Shown here one piece after another: positions 43,356 to 54,349 of a stretch of DNA of 64,000 nt. Position 1 is the first letter of the stretch. Every line of letters starts with the position of its first letter. The position numbers and the translations under genes are program-made. A model generated the notes under the pieces. The model saw nothing but the letters and a program-made list of their open reading frames with translations, was not told the DNA's origin and did not search any database. The stretch comes from Spongospora subterranea f. sp. subterranea. Lineage: Eukaryota; Endomyxa: Phytomyxea; Phytomyxea; Plasmodiophorida. The stretch spans positions 87,916-151,915 of the forward strand of contig JAUGWO010000104.1 in assembly GCA_049724395.1 (NCBI GenBank). The letters are read 5' to 3'.

Positions 43356-46300
43356 GCCGGACACTGCACAAAACGTTTTATAGCAGACTACCTGGCATCC
43401 AGCTTTGCCAGACGAACTTGCAAACAGGCGACAAACCCACGCCCCGAAGTTCATGGCCCAAACCAGGAGCATGGGCGCCGATTCCGATCAGGGTGCCAAC
43501 CCTGCCTATCCACAACCAGAATTCATAGCCGAGCATTGATTGTCATAGCCGGCCAGACACCAATATTTTTTCCCTTAAAACCACCGATCATCAAGGCTTT
43601 TGACCCCAAGGCGATCGCTGTATTTCGCCGAGGACGCGAATCGTATCTGGCGCTAATCACAGAACGGAGGGAATTACATGGCGACAAAGTCCAAGCAAAC
43701 TCAAAGCAATATCCAAATATGTTTTAAAAAAGCCAGTTGACCAGCTTACGGAATCAGACCTGGATGTGTACCTTAAGAAGCTGCAAGAACAAGCGACTGA
43801 GCATTGCCACGAGGCTACAATTAGGAAACAAATCATCATGAACCTGTCGCTCAAAAACCCTGCGGAACGAGTTCTAGCTTATTTCGCCAAATTTGACGAT
43901 TTTATTGCAGATAACGGCCTAGAGCTTGTGTTCAAGGACGACGAAGGAATCAAGCTAAAAATTAAATACCTACGTGCCGAGTTCGACCAGCAACCCTACA
44001 CGACATGATTGAGCACGCGATCTCATTTGGCGACCTTCAAAAGGCGAAAAGCGATGAAGCTGATTTTTTTGACTTGCTCACATCAAAAGCGAAACAACAG
44101 CATGAAGTACACCAACTGACTGAAGGACAGAAAAGTCGCACGATGAAAACTATCGAAAAGTCCAAATCGTTGAAACCGAACATGCCGAATTTACAACAAA
44201 AATGCGGATCCGTTGTCGAAAACCGCAATTCAACCGAATCATAGCGGAATCTCAGCTACGTCACTGAAGCGATATGGCAGTCGAGACCCTCCAGATGGTG
44301 GTTGTCTACATTGTGGCGGAAAACATTGGCTACAAGTATGCACTAAATGTATCCCTGAGGAGCGCAAAGCCGCGTTCGATAAGCTGAACCTCACGAAAGC
44401 AAATATGCAGTCTAAGAAACTTGTTCCAACATCTGATTATTGCGTTAGTAACCGTGTGTTGATTCAGGATAAGATTCACCTCCCGTTCGAATTGGACGAT
44501 GGGTCTTATAAGACTACTATCTGCCGCCAGATGTTAGATATGGTTACTGATAAAGTTCCAGTCATGATTCAAACAATCACGCCACCACTAAAGTGCAAAC
44601 TAGCTACAAGCGATAGTTTTGCAACAATCAGGCAAGTGGCATGGATTTAGATTTAACGTTATCAACAAAAGCAGGTACCGTAAATTTCCGTTCAACTGCT
44701 GTTAACGTCGTGGACGAAGACATGGAGACTGTTCTTATTGGAAAGCCGGAACTACGAAAGCTAGGAATCGATCCCGAACTCCTGCTGGATGAGATTCTCA
44801 AAGAAGCCAGCGACAACAACATTACTATTGGCCCAGATCCACATGAACCCGCTGACAGTGATCGCGCACCGATTCAGTCAAAGCGAATGACCGAACAAGA
44901 TCCTGAGTATCCTGAACCTGGATTTGATTACATTATTCCAATAGGAGATGAGGATAAGTTTGAGACTGATTTAGCTATCAAGAATATGGTGGATAGAGCG
45001 ATAAAGAGTGGTATACCAGCAACGCGCAATGAACTTACTACGTTAGTTTCAGATATGATATTTGGCGTACGAGTCTTGGAAACGATCCTCCCGCTAAAGT
45101 TTCTGCTCAGAAGCTACATCGTAAACCTGGTGCAACGCATTTTCGCTGTAAGCTCCGTCGATATCCTATTCCATACCAAGAATTCATGCATGCGCATACA
45201 AATGCACTTGAAAAGAATAATTATATCTACAGAAACCCACAGAGTCGAGACGCTTCCGCCGCCCTAGTTATTCCAAAACCGGACAAAAGAGGTTATAGGA
45301 TGACAGTCGACACTGTGGAAATCAACAAGCAGATCGAGCCTATTATCTGGCCCATGCCTCATATAGACATCATTCTAGGTTATCTTCGTGATGCTACATC
45401 GTATATCTTATTAGATTGTTTTAAAGGCTATTGGCAGTTCCCATTGCACTTAGACTCCCAAGAAATGTGTTCTTTCATGACGCACGAAGCAGTATTCACA
45501 CCGCGTCGCTTAATTCAAGGGATCATTGACTCAGTTGCAACATTTCAATCAGGGATGCAACAAGTTTTGGGTGATTTATTGTACAAATGCGCTCTCTTAT
45601 GGCTTGACGATGTACTAGCATATGCAAACAAGAATTCTCCAATGACACATATGATTGTGCTCAGCAAAGTCCTTCTCGAAATGGCGAAAAGAGGTATCAA
45701 ATGTAATCCCGATCGATGCAATCTTTATGCCGAAACAGTCAAATGGGCTGGTCATAACATTTCGCCTGAAGGAGTCACATATGACAATTCTTTTATTCAA
45801 GCTCTTTTGGACATGCAGCCCCCAATTCATGGCGATGACCTACAACAATTCGTCTGTGCCCTAAACTGGATTCGGAAGAGTATACCTAATTTCAATGAAC
45901 TAACACATCCTCTCCAAGATCTCCTCCTGAGGACTACACGAACGGTGCAAAGCTGTAAGAAAACCGTGCTGCGACGTATCCGATTAGCAGATATTGGATG
46001 GAATGCATCACACCAAGAATCTTTCAAAATGATAAAGGAATGTGTTGCTGGTCTTACGAGGCTTGCTCATCCGAAAAGCGACTGGTTAACATGCTTATTT
46101 CCCGATGCTTCTCAAGATTTTTGGTCGGCTGTCCTGACACAGATTCCTCCTGAAGATATAAATCTACCGCTCACCGAACAACGACACGAATTGCTAGCAT
46201 GCCTTTCTGGCACTTTTCGCGCTAATAGCCTCAGATGGGCTATCATAGAAAAAGAAGCGTATCCTATTATCGAAGGTATATTCCGCCTTCGTCATTTCTT

Positions 46301-48223
46301 GATAGGATCGAACCCGGTCCGAATTCATACGGATCATCGGAATTTAATGTATATATTCAACCCAATGAAGCGCTGCACCAATGTCGCGCGGCATACTGCG
46401 GACCGACTTGAGCGATGGCAACTCCAACTCGCAAACATTCCTTACATCATTGAACATGTTGAAGGAAACGAGAATGTTTGGGCAGATCTTTTTACACGAT
46501 GGGGAAAGTCAAAAATATCTATTGACGCTCAACTTAAAGCATTCAAGGCCCCAATCCTCATTCAACCCATTTCGAAGAATTTCATCTGGCCATCTTTGCA
46601 TGAAATTGCTACAGTTCAAGCAACGTATCTGTCTCATTCTGATGCTCAACACCTACCTAACATCTCGATCGATAATCAATCAATGCTGTGGGATGGTAGC
46701 GACCAGATATGGAAAACCGCTGAAGGAAAGTTGTGGATCCCAACCAATTCAGGTTCCAATCTTCGTCTCCGAATTTGCCATAATTGCACACAGCGGCCTA
46801 TCAGGTCATCAAGCTAAAGAACCAACACTCAAATCTATCGAAATCATTTTTTTGGTGGAAAAACATGAAGGAATTCGTTTCTAGCGTAGTTGAACGCTGT
46901 ATCCATTGTGTTCGTCTCCGTGGAAAAGTTGTTCCAAGGCCCTTTGGCCATGCAATCCATGCATCCAGACCAACCAGGTCATCCACTACGATTTTTTATT
47001 TATAGGAAAAGTACCGAAAAACCACTCACATTCTTTCGAGTACGTCCTGGTGTTAAAAGACGATCTAAGTCAATTTATTGAATTGATCCCCTGCGAATCA
47101 GCCGATCATTACGTTACAGTTCATGGACTCATAGATTGGTTCAAGAGATTCGGAATCGTCTTTACCCATGTATCAGACCAAGGCACACACTTTAAGAACC
47201 AAGTGGTGTCCGATCTATGCTCAAGACTTCACATTAGCCATCATTTCACGACAGCTTATACTCCTTGGGCAAACGGATCAGTAGAAGTTGTCAACAGGCT
47301 GCTCCTATTTGTTCTACGTGCCCTTATCTCCGAGTTCCGATTATCGTTTCATGATTGGCCCTGTCTCCTACCATTGGTCAATATGGCATTACTGAATCAC
47401 CGCGTTCGCTCCCATATCGGCTATGCCCCTGTTACGATTATGACTGGCCTACAACCATCTACCTTAATCTCAACTATTTTTATTGAACGATTAGATAAGA
47501 TTGCTGAAGTTTCGTTAACCCCAGAAGCAATCAACGAAATGACATGCGAGCTGAGGGACGCATGCGATCGTATTCATCGAAACGTCGAATCAAACGTAAC
47601 GATTCAGCGTCAACAGTCACACAGGACACATTCCAAACGCCGGCAAGTTATTCCTATGAATTTTTGTATTGGCGATTACGTGCTAGTTGCGTCGAATCTT
47701 CATCGAAACACCCAGCATAAACTTCGCGGAGCGTGGCAGGGACCTTCACAAATCGTAGGAACCGTGAATGATCATGTTTACCAAGTTCAGGACTTAATTA
47801 CAAAAGCCATTGAAAATGTGCATGCGGTAAGACTGAAACTTTACGACGATTCCAGCCTCAACGTAACTGAAGAGCTGTACAACCAAGTAGCTCATGACGG
47901 ACAAATTATGTAGTTGAAGATTTGCGAGACATTCGGCGCGAAAAGCAACAACTCTGGTGACATCGAGGTGCAAGTTGTGTGGAGTGGATTTGAAGCCCAG
48001 GATACAACTTGGGAGCCGTTCGAAAACCTGAAAGATGATGTTCCCGTTCTTCTGAAAAACTTTTTACAGGCCCGAACAGACCCACTATCCATAGGCTGCA
48101 GCAACCTGAACTAACCATTTAGACAGGGGGAATGTACAGACCACTGCAGCCCCAATGCACGATTAATTACTTAAGCTACCGAATAAAAGCAAAAACTGTT
48201 TACTATTGCCAACCTAATAGTCA
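43265..48223 (+). mobile_element. Ty3/gypsy LTR element with C-terminal chromodomain (gypsy-1)
   Basis: Short LTRs of 91 bases (43265-43355 and 48133-48223) start TGTACAGA and end AGTCA. A purine-rich tract (AGACAGGGGGAA) precedes the right one. Between them lie gag (about 43660-44240), a cysteine-rich knuckle (CLHCGGKHWLQVC near 44310), protease-like sequence (44640-44830), RT (about 45180-45800, with SYILLDCFKGYWQF and LLWLDDVLAYAN), RNase H (about 46080-46500), integrase (about 46780-47600, with HVSDQGTHF) and a chromodomain near 47950-48060 (VVWSGFEAQDTTWEPFENL). The two LTRs differ at many sites, so the insertion is not recent. The reading frame has several breaks. Confidence 0.93.
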
Positions 48224-49309
48224 CCCGGTGTTAAAAGACGATCTAAGTCAACACATCAGGATTAAGCTGTGATCAGCCGATCATTCGTTAAATTGATCAT
48301 AAAGAGGACTCATAGATTTCCAATTCAATTGAATTCGGAAATGCGGTTGTCTCAATACCCATCACAGATTGCAGGAGGCCAAATGAACCAATTATGTGTC
48401 CGATCTATGCTCAAGACTTCACATTAGCCATCCCATTTCACGACTTCAGTACATCAGTTTGGCAAAAAAGATCAGTAGAAGTTGTCAAACACCATGCTCG
48501 ACATTGTTGAAAAGAATCTCCGAGTTTCGATTCAATCTAATTAATATTTCATAAATAGAAGGCTCCAAACCATGGTCAAGTGGCATTGAAATCTATTGCT
48601 CCAAATGCCCACTGTTACGAATGGTTGACTGCAGTCCTACAATAGAAGACCTCACCAGAGCCAATTAGATAACCCGAAATGAACGCTGATCCGAATGTCA
48701 GGCAAATGTCAACTCATGAACGATTAATGTCCCATTATATTGGGACAGCATGCTATCGAAAAAGTCGAGGCCATCGTGACGTTAAGGTAGAATTGATGCG
48801 TCAAAAGTCACACAGACACATTCCCGCTTTGCACATTTTCAATGAATTTTTGTAATTGAAGCGATTATGTGAAGTTGGTAAATCTTGATAGCAATACGTA
48901 ACTGAACGAAGCGTGGCAGGGACCTTCACAAGTCGTATGAACCGTGAATGATCATGTTTACCAACTAGCACTTAATCGCCAAAAGCCATTGAAAATGTGC
49001 ATGCGGAATAACTTGCCGGCGTTTGGAATGTGTCCAGCCTCAACGTAACTGAAGAGCTGTACAACCAAGTTACGCTCATGACGGACAAGGTTATGTAGTT
49101 GAAGATTTGCGAGACATTCGGCGCAATAACAACTCTGGTGACATCGAGGTGCATTGTTTGTGGAGTGGATTTGAAGCCCAGGAATCAATCTAAGCCGTTC
49201 AATAAAAATAGAAAGATGATGGTAGTTCTTTGTAGGCCTTTTTAATCGCCCGAACAGACCCACTATCCATAAGCTGCAGCCACCTGAACAACCATATAGA
49301 CAGGGGGAA
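48224..49309 (+). mobile_element. Decayed, mosaic fragment of the gypsy-1 family
   Basis: Patches closely matching the integrase-to-chromodomain part of gypsy-1 alternate with patches that hardly match, over about 1.1 kb, all in the plus orientation. It ends in the family's purine tract just before the LTR at 49310. Good and bad blocks alternate too sharply for ordinary drift, so the stretch could also be a poorly resolved consensus of several repeat copies. Confidence 0.7.
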
Positions 49310-49396
49310 TGTACAGAACTGCAGCCCCAATGCACTTACGGAAACTTAATACCGAACTAAAAGCAGTTCTGTTTACTATTGCCAACCTAATAGTCA
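49310..49396 (+). repeat. Further LTR of the gypsy-1 family
   Basis: This starts TGTACAGAACTGCAGC and ends AGTCA, closer to the left LTR of gypsy-1 than the right LTR is. It closes the mosaic fragment at 48224-49309. Confidence 0.85.
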
Positions 49397-52300
49397 GCCT
49401 GTTGACAACTTATACTGATCCGTTTGCCCAAGGAGTATAAGCTGTCGTGAAATGATGGCTAATGTGAAGTCTTGAGCATAGATCGGACACCACTTGGTTC
49501 TTAAAGTGTGTGCCTTTGGTCTGATACATGGGTAAAGACGATTCCGAATCTCTTGAACCAATCTATGAGTCCATGAACTGTAACGTAATGATCGGCTGAT
49601 TCGCAGGGGATCAATTCAATAAATTGACTTAGATCCACTCCACACAACTTGCACCTCGATGTCACCAGTGTTGAATGTTGCGGCGAATGTCTCGCAAATC
49701 TTCAATAACATAACCTTGTCCGTCATGAGCTACTTGGTTGTACAGCTCTTCAGTTACCAAAGGCCTGGAATCGTCGTAAAGTTTCAGTCTTACCGCATGC
49801 ACATTTTCAATGGCTTTTGTAATTAAGTCCTGAACTTGGTAAACATGATCATTTTCCTACGATTTGTGAAGGTCCCTGCCACGCTCCGCGAAGTTTATGC
49901 TGGGTGTTTCGATGAAGATTCGACGCAACTAGCACGTAATCGCCAATACAAAAATTCATAGGAATAACTTGCCGGCGTTTGGAATGTGTCCTGTGTGACT
50001 GTTGACGCTGAATCGTTACGTTTGATTCGACGTTTCGATGAATACGATCGCATGCGTCCCTCAGCTCGCATGTCATTTCGTTGATTGCTTCTGGGGTTAA
50101 CGAAATTTCAGCAATCTTATCTAATCGTTCAATAAAAATAGTTGAGATTAAGGTAGATGGTTGTAGGCCAGTCATAATCGTAACAGGGGCATAGCCGATA
50201 TGGGAGCGAACCCGGTGATTCAATGCCATATTGACCAATGGTAGGAGACAGGGTCAATCATGAAACGATAATCGGAACTCGGAGATAAGGGCGCGTAGAA
50301 CAAATAGGAGCAGCCTGTTGACAACTTCTACTGATCCGTTTGCCCAAGGAGTATAAGCTGTCGTGAAATGATGGCTAATGTGAAGTCTTCAGCATAGATC
50401 GGACACCACTTGGTTCTTAAAGTGTGTGCCTTGGTCTGATACATGGGTAAAGACGATTCCGAATCTCTTGAATCAATCTATGAGTCCATGAACTGTAACG
50501 TAATGATCGGCTGATTCGCAGGGGATCAATTCAATAAATTGACTTAGATCGTCTTTTAACACCAGGATGTACTCGAAAGAATGTGGGTGGTTTTTCGGTA
50601 CTTTTCCTATAAATAAAAATTCGTAGTGGATGACCTGGTTGGGTCTGGATGCATGGATTTTGCATGGCCAAAGGGCCTTGGAACAACTTTTCCACGGAGA
50701 CGAACACAATGGATACAGCGTTCAACTACGCTGGAAACGAATTCCTTCATGTTTTTCCACCAAAAAAATGATTCGATAGATTTGGGTGTTGGTTCTTTAG
50801 CTTGATGACCTGATAGGCCGCTGTGTGCAATTATGGAAATTCGGAGACGAAGAGTGGAACCTGAATTGGTTGGGATCCACAACTTTCCTTCAGCGGTTTT
50901 CCATATCTGGTCGCTACCATCCCACAGCAGTGATTGATTATCGATCGAGATGTTAGGTAGGTGTTGAGCATCAGAATGAGACAGATACGTTGCTTGAACT
51001 GTAGCAATTTCATGCAAAGATGGCCAGATGAAAATTCTTCGAAATGGGTTGAATGAGGATTGGGGCCTTGAATGCTTTAAGTTGAGCATCAATAGATATT
51101 TTTGACTTTCCCCATCGAGTAAAAAGATCTGCCCAAACATTCTCGTTTCCTTCAACATGTTCAATGATGTAAGGAATGTTTGCGAGTTGGAGTTGCCATC
51201 GCTCAAGTCGGTCCGCAGTATGCCGCGCGACATTGGTGCAGCGCTTCATTGGGTTGAATATACATACATTAAATTCCGATGATCCGTATGAATTCGGACC
51301 GGGTTCGATCCTATCAAGAAATGACGAAGGCGGAATATACCTTCGATAAAAGGATACGCTTCTTTTTCTATGATAGCCCATCTGAGGCTATTAGCGCGAA
51401 AAGTGCCAGAAAGACATGCTAGCAATTCGTGTCGTTGTTCGGTGAGCGGTAGACTTAATTCTTCAGGAGGAATCTGTGTCAGGACAGCCGACCAAAAATC
51501 TTGAGAAGCATCGGGAAATAAGCATGTTAACCAGTCGCTTTTCGGATGAGCAAGCCTCGTAAGAGCAGCTTGGTTCTGGTCTGTCCCGGTTGGAAGGTTA
51601 GGACCAAGTCAGTGTGAGACTCGAGTTCGAAAAACCCCGTGGGCAGGGATTTTGGGGAATACCCTAAGGTTGGCCAGCTAATACGGAAGTAGAGCGCAGG
51701 TTGTTGAGCATGCGAGGAACGAACCTCTTGAAAAATAGACAGCTGATTTGTATTGATGCGACTTGGGTTCAAGGCATTGTGGTGTTCCGTACAGGGAATT
51801 TCCCTCGTGTCCAACAGGTTAGGGGGTTTTAGTGAGTCGGGTCATGGGATCAACCTCACACTATCACAATGTCGGTCAGACTGCAGAACATTCAGCGAAG
51901 GTTCTAGCGAATGAGCTTTAACACCAAGTTCGCCTTGGCCCTCTTGTAGATATGGGTACTACAAACCTGCACCAAAATGCCGAACACAATCACAAAAAAA
52001 AAAGCCTCGTAAGACCAGCAACACATTCCTTTATCATTTTGAAAGATTCTTGGTGTGGTGCATTCCATTCAATATCTGCTAATCGGATACGTCGAAGCAC
52101 GGTTTTCTTACAGCTTTGCACCGTTCGTGTAGTTGTCAGGAGGAGATCTTGGAGAGGATGTGTTAGTTCATTGAAATTAGGATACTCTTCCGAATCCAGT
52201 TTAGGGCACAAACGAATTGTTGTAGGTCATCGCCATGAATTGGGGGCTGCATGTCCAAAAGAGCTTGAATAAAAGAATTGTCATATGTGACCCTTCAGGC

Positions 52301-52915
52301 GAAATGTTATGACCAGCCCATTTGACTGTTTCGGCATAAAGATTGCATCGTACATTTGATACCTCTTTTCGCCATTTCGAGAAAGACTTTGCTGAGCACA
52401 ATCATATGTGTCATTGGAGAATTCTTGTTTGCATATGCTAGTACATCGTCAAGCCATAAGAGAGCGCATTTGTACAATAAATCACCCAAAACTTGTTGCA
52501 TCCCTGATTGAAATGTTGCAACTGAGTCAATGATTCCTTGAATTACGCGACGCGGGTGAATACTGCTTCGTGCGTCATGAAAGAACACATTTTTTGGGAG
52601 TTTAAGTGCAATGGGAACTGCCAATAGCCTTTGAAACAATCTAATAAGATATACGATGTAGCATCACGAAGATAACCTAGAATGATGTCTATATGAGGCA
52701 TGGGCCAGATAATAGGCTCGATCTGCTTGTTGATTTTTCACAGTGTCGACTGTCATCCTATAACCTCTTTTGTCCGGTTTTGGAATAACTAGGGCGGCGG
52801 AAGCGTCTCGACTCTGTGGGTTTCTGTAGATATAATTATTCTTTTCAAGTGCATTTGTATGCGCATGCATGAATTCTTGGTATGGAATTGTTAGGAATAT
52901 TCCATATATTCCTAA
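49397..52915 (-). mobile_element. Second copy of the gypsy-1 family, inverted and incomplete (gypsy-2)
   Basis: On the minus strand, 52910 down to about 49630 corresponds closely to the RT, RNase H, integrase and chromodomain linker of gypsy-1. It lies in the opposite orientation to gypsy-1, so the two form inverted repeats of about 3 kb. The gag/protease end is missing at 52.9 kb. The segment 49397-49628 repeats part of 50313-50549, a local duplication inside the copy. A SINE-like insert sits at 51565-52003. The copy is broken in several places. Confidence 0.88.
51565..52003 (+). mobile_element. SINE-like (or 3' LINE fragment) insert with poly-A tail and target duplication
   Basis: Within gypsy-2, host-element sequence is interrupted by about 437 bases absent from gypsy-1. 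The insert ends in a run of A (51993-52002) and is flanked by an 11-base direct repeat GCCTCGTAAGA (51554-51564 and 52004-52014), as expected for target-primed reverse transcription. Near its 5' end, GAGTTCGAAAAAC resembles the B box of a tRNA promoter, and GGTCTGTCCCGGTTGG could be an A box. No ORF of note is present. A 5'-truncated LINE tail is the alternative. Confidence 0.75.
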
Positions 52916-52956
52916 CTCGCGCAGTTCAGACGCAGTTTTCGGACAAGAATTGACCA

Positions 52957-53035
52957 ATGAAGGTCATTCTTGTCAACACCTCGCTCAGGCATCAATAAAT
53001 CGATAGTTATATCAACTGCTCTGGCTTGTTCTAAC
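52957..53035. other. Junction segment before the 29-bp array
   Basis: This short stretch begins with CATTCTTGTCAA and leads to CAGTTTGACAAGAATT. A similar succession occurs at about 39900-39990, so it belongs to the dispersed repeat that carries the 29-bp units. Confidence 0.5.
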
Positions 53036-53545
53036 AGTTTGACAAGAATTCTCTCTTCTCGGTTTACGTACCGTCACTTCTCGTTTCTCGGTTTACGTAC
53101 CGTCACTTCTCTCTTCTCGGTTTACGTACCGTCACTTCTCTCTTCTCGGTTTACGTACCGTCACTTCTCTCTTCTCGGTTTACGTACCGTCACTTCTCGC
53201 TTCTCGGTTTACGTACCGTCACTTCTCTCTTCTCGGTTTACGTACCGTCACTTCTCTCTTCTCGGTTTACGTACCGTCACTTCTCTCTTCTCGGTTTACG
53301 TACCGTCACTTCTCTCTTCTCGGTTTACGTACCGTCACTTCTCTCTTCTCGGTTTACGTACCGTCACTTCTCTCTTCTCGGTTTACGTACCGTCACTTCT
53401 CTCTTCTCGGTTTACGTACCGTCACTTCTCGCTTCTCGGTTTACGTACCGTCACTTCTCTCTTCTCGGTTTACGTACCGTCACTTCTCTCTTCTCGGTTT
53501 ACGTACCGTCACTTCTCTCCTCTCGGTTTACGTACCGCCACTTCG
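53036..53545. repeat. 29-bp tandem minisatellite, about 17 copies
   Basis: The unit TTCTCGGTTTACGTACCGTC + ACTTCTCTC is repeated with a strict 29-base period (for example GGTTTACG at 53061, 53090 and 53119) and few variants. Because 29 is not a multiple of three, all three frames are read through successive units, yet a single open frame crosses the array into the gag that follows. Each unit contains the near-palindrome GGTTTACGTACC. Confidence 0.95.
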
Positions 53546-53552
53546 CCCCACA

Positions 53553-54349
53553 ACATGTCTAGCCTCGAGCGATCGGAGTCAGTTCCAGCTAGCCCGCACA
53601 ACCATCGAGGTTTTCAGGTACCGACGGAGCATCCACAGTTCCGTCAGTCTGTTCAACCTCAACCTTTGTCGCCGGAGGTCCAGTCGGTATTACAGGCGGC
53701 ACTAGCTCAGCAACAGCAACAGTTTCAACGACAGTTGCAGGAACTGTCGCAACACTACCAGCAACAGCAAATTGATCAGCAGCCTCCTCAGCCAGAACCT
53801 AAGGTTCGCCTTCCGGATCCGTTTGACGGTTCCCGATGCGCCCTGCGAGGGTTCATAAACCAGATTTCAATGGTCATCAGTCGCAAACCCAGAACGTATG
53901 CGACCGATTCCGATAAGGTGATGCTGGTGGCAGACCTCCTGAAAGGGAACGCACTGCTGTGGTTCTCGCCGCTTTTCGAGCGACAAGACCCGATACTGCA
54001 AGATTTCCCTGGGTTCGTTCAAGCATTGCGCGCGAGGTTTGACGACCCGAATAAGTCCACGACGGCAGCCAGACGTTTGGAAATCCTGCGCCAGGGTCGC
54101 CGACCGGTTGCCACATACGCCAGCGAGTTCCAGCTGCTGGTGGAGGACGCAGATTGGATGGGGCCGCGGCGCAGCATCAATTTCGAAAGGGTCTCAACGA
54201 GGAGGTGAAGGATCTACTCCTGACCTGCCCAGAAGCGCCCGATTTGAACGGGCTCATTGCGACTGCCATCAGATGCGGTGACCGTCTTTTTGAACGCGAA
54301 CAGGAACGACGTGGTCGTGTTAGTTCGAATCCCCATCGTCATTCCTTTT
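53553..54349 (+). mobile_element. Ty3-like gag fragment (element C), interrupted by copia A
   Basis: The sequence starts MSSLERSESVPASPHNHRGF and has a glutamine-rich segment. The retrotransposon gag domain follows (LPDPFDGSRCALRGFINQIS, then LKGNALLWFSPL and FVQALRARFDDPN). It differs from the gag of gypsy-1, so it is a separate family. The 29-bp array lies immediately upstream and is probably its leader. The sequence stops at the 3' LTR of copia A; the rest of the element is not in the window. Confidence 0.85.

Noticed and set aside
52885-52915. Small palindrome TTAGGAATATTCC with a nearby reversed copy
   Set aside because: It is short, AT-rich and at the broken end of gypsy-2, where a junction scar is a sufficient explanation.
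53036-53545. Direct repeats with constant period, considered as a CRISPR array
   Set aside because: The repeats are contiguous with no unique spacers, the genome is eukaryotic with introns, and there are no cas genes. It is a minisatellite.
54310-54345. AGTTCGAATCCC B-box-like sequence
   Set aside because: It lies inside the gag reading of element C, where it encodes part of the C-terminal portion, and no tRNA fold surrounds it.
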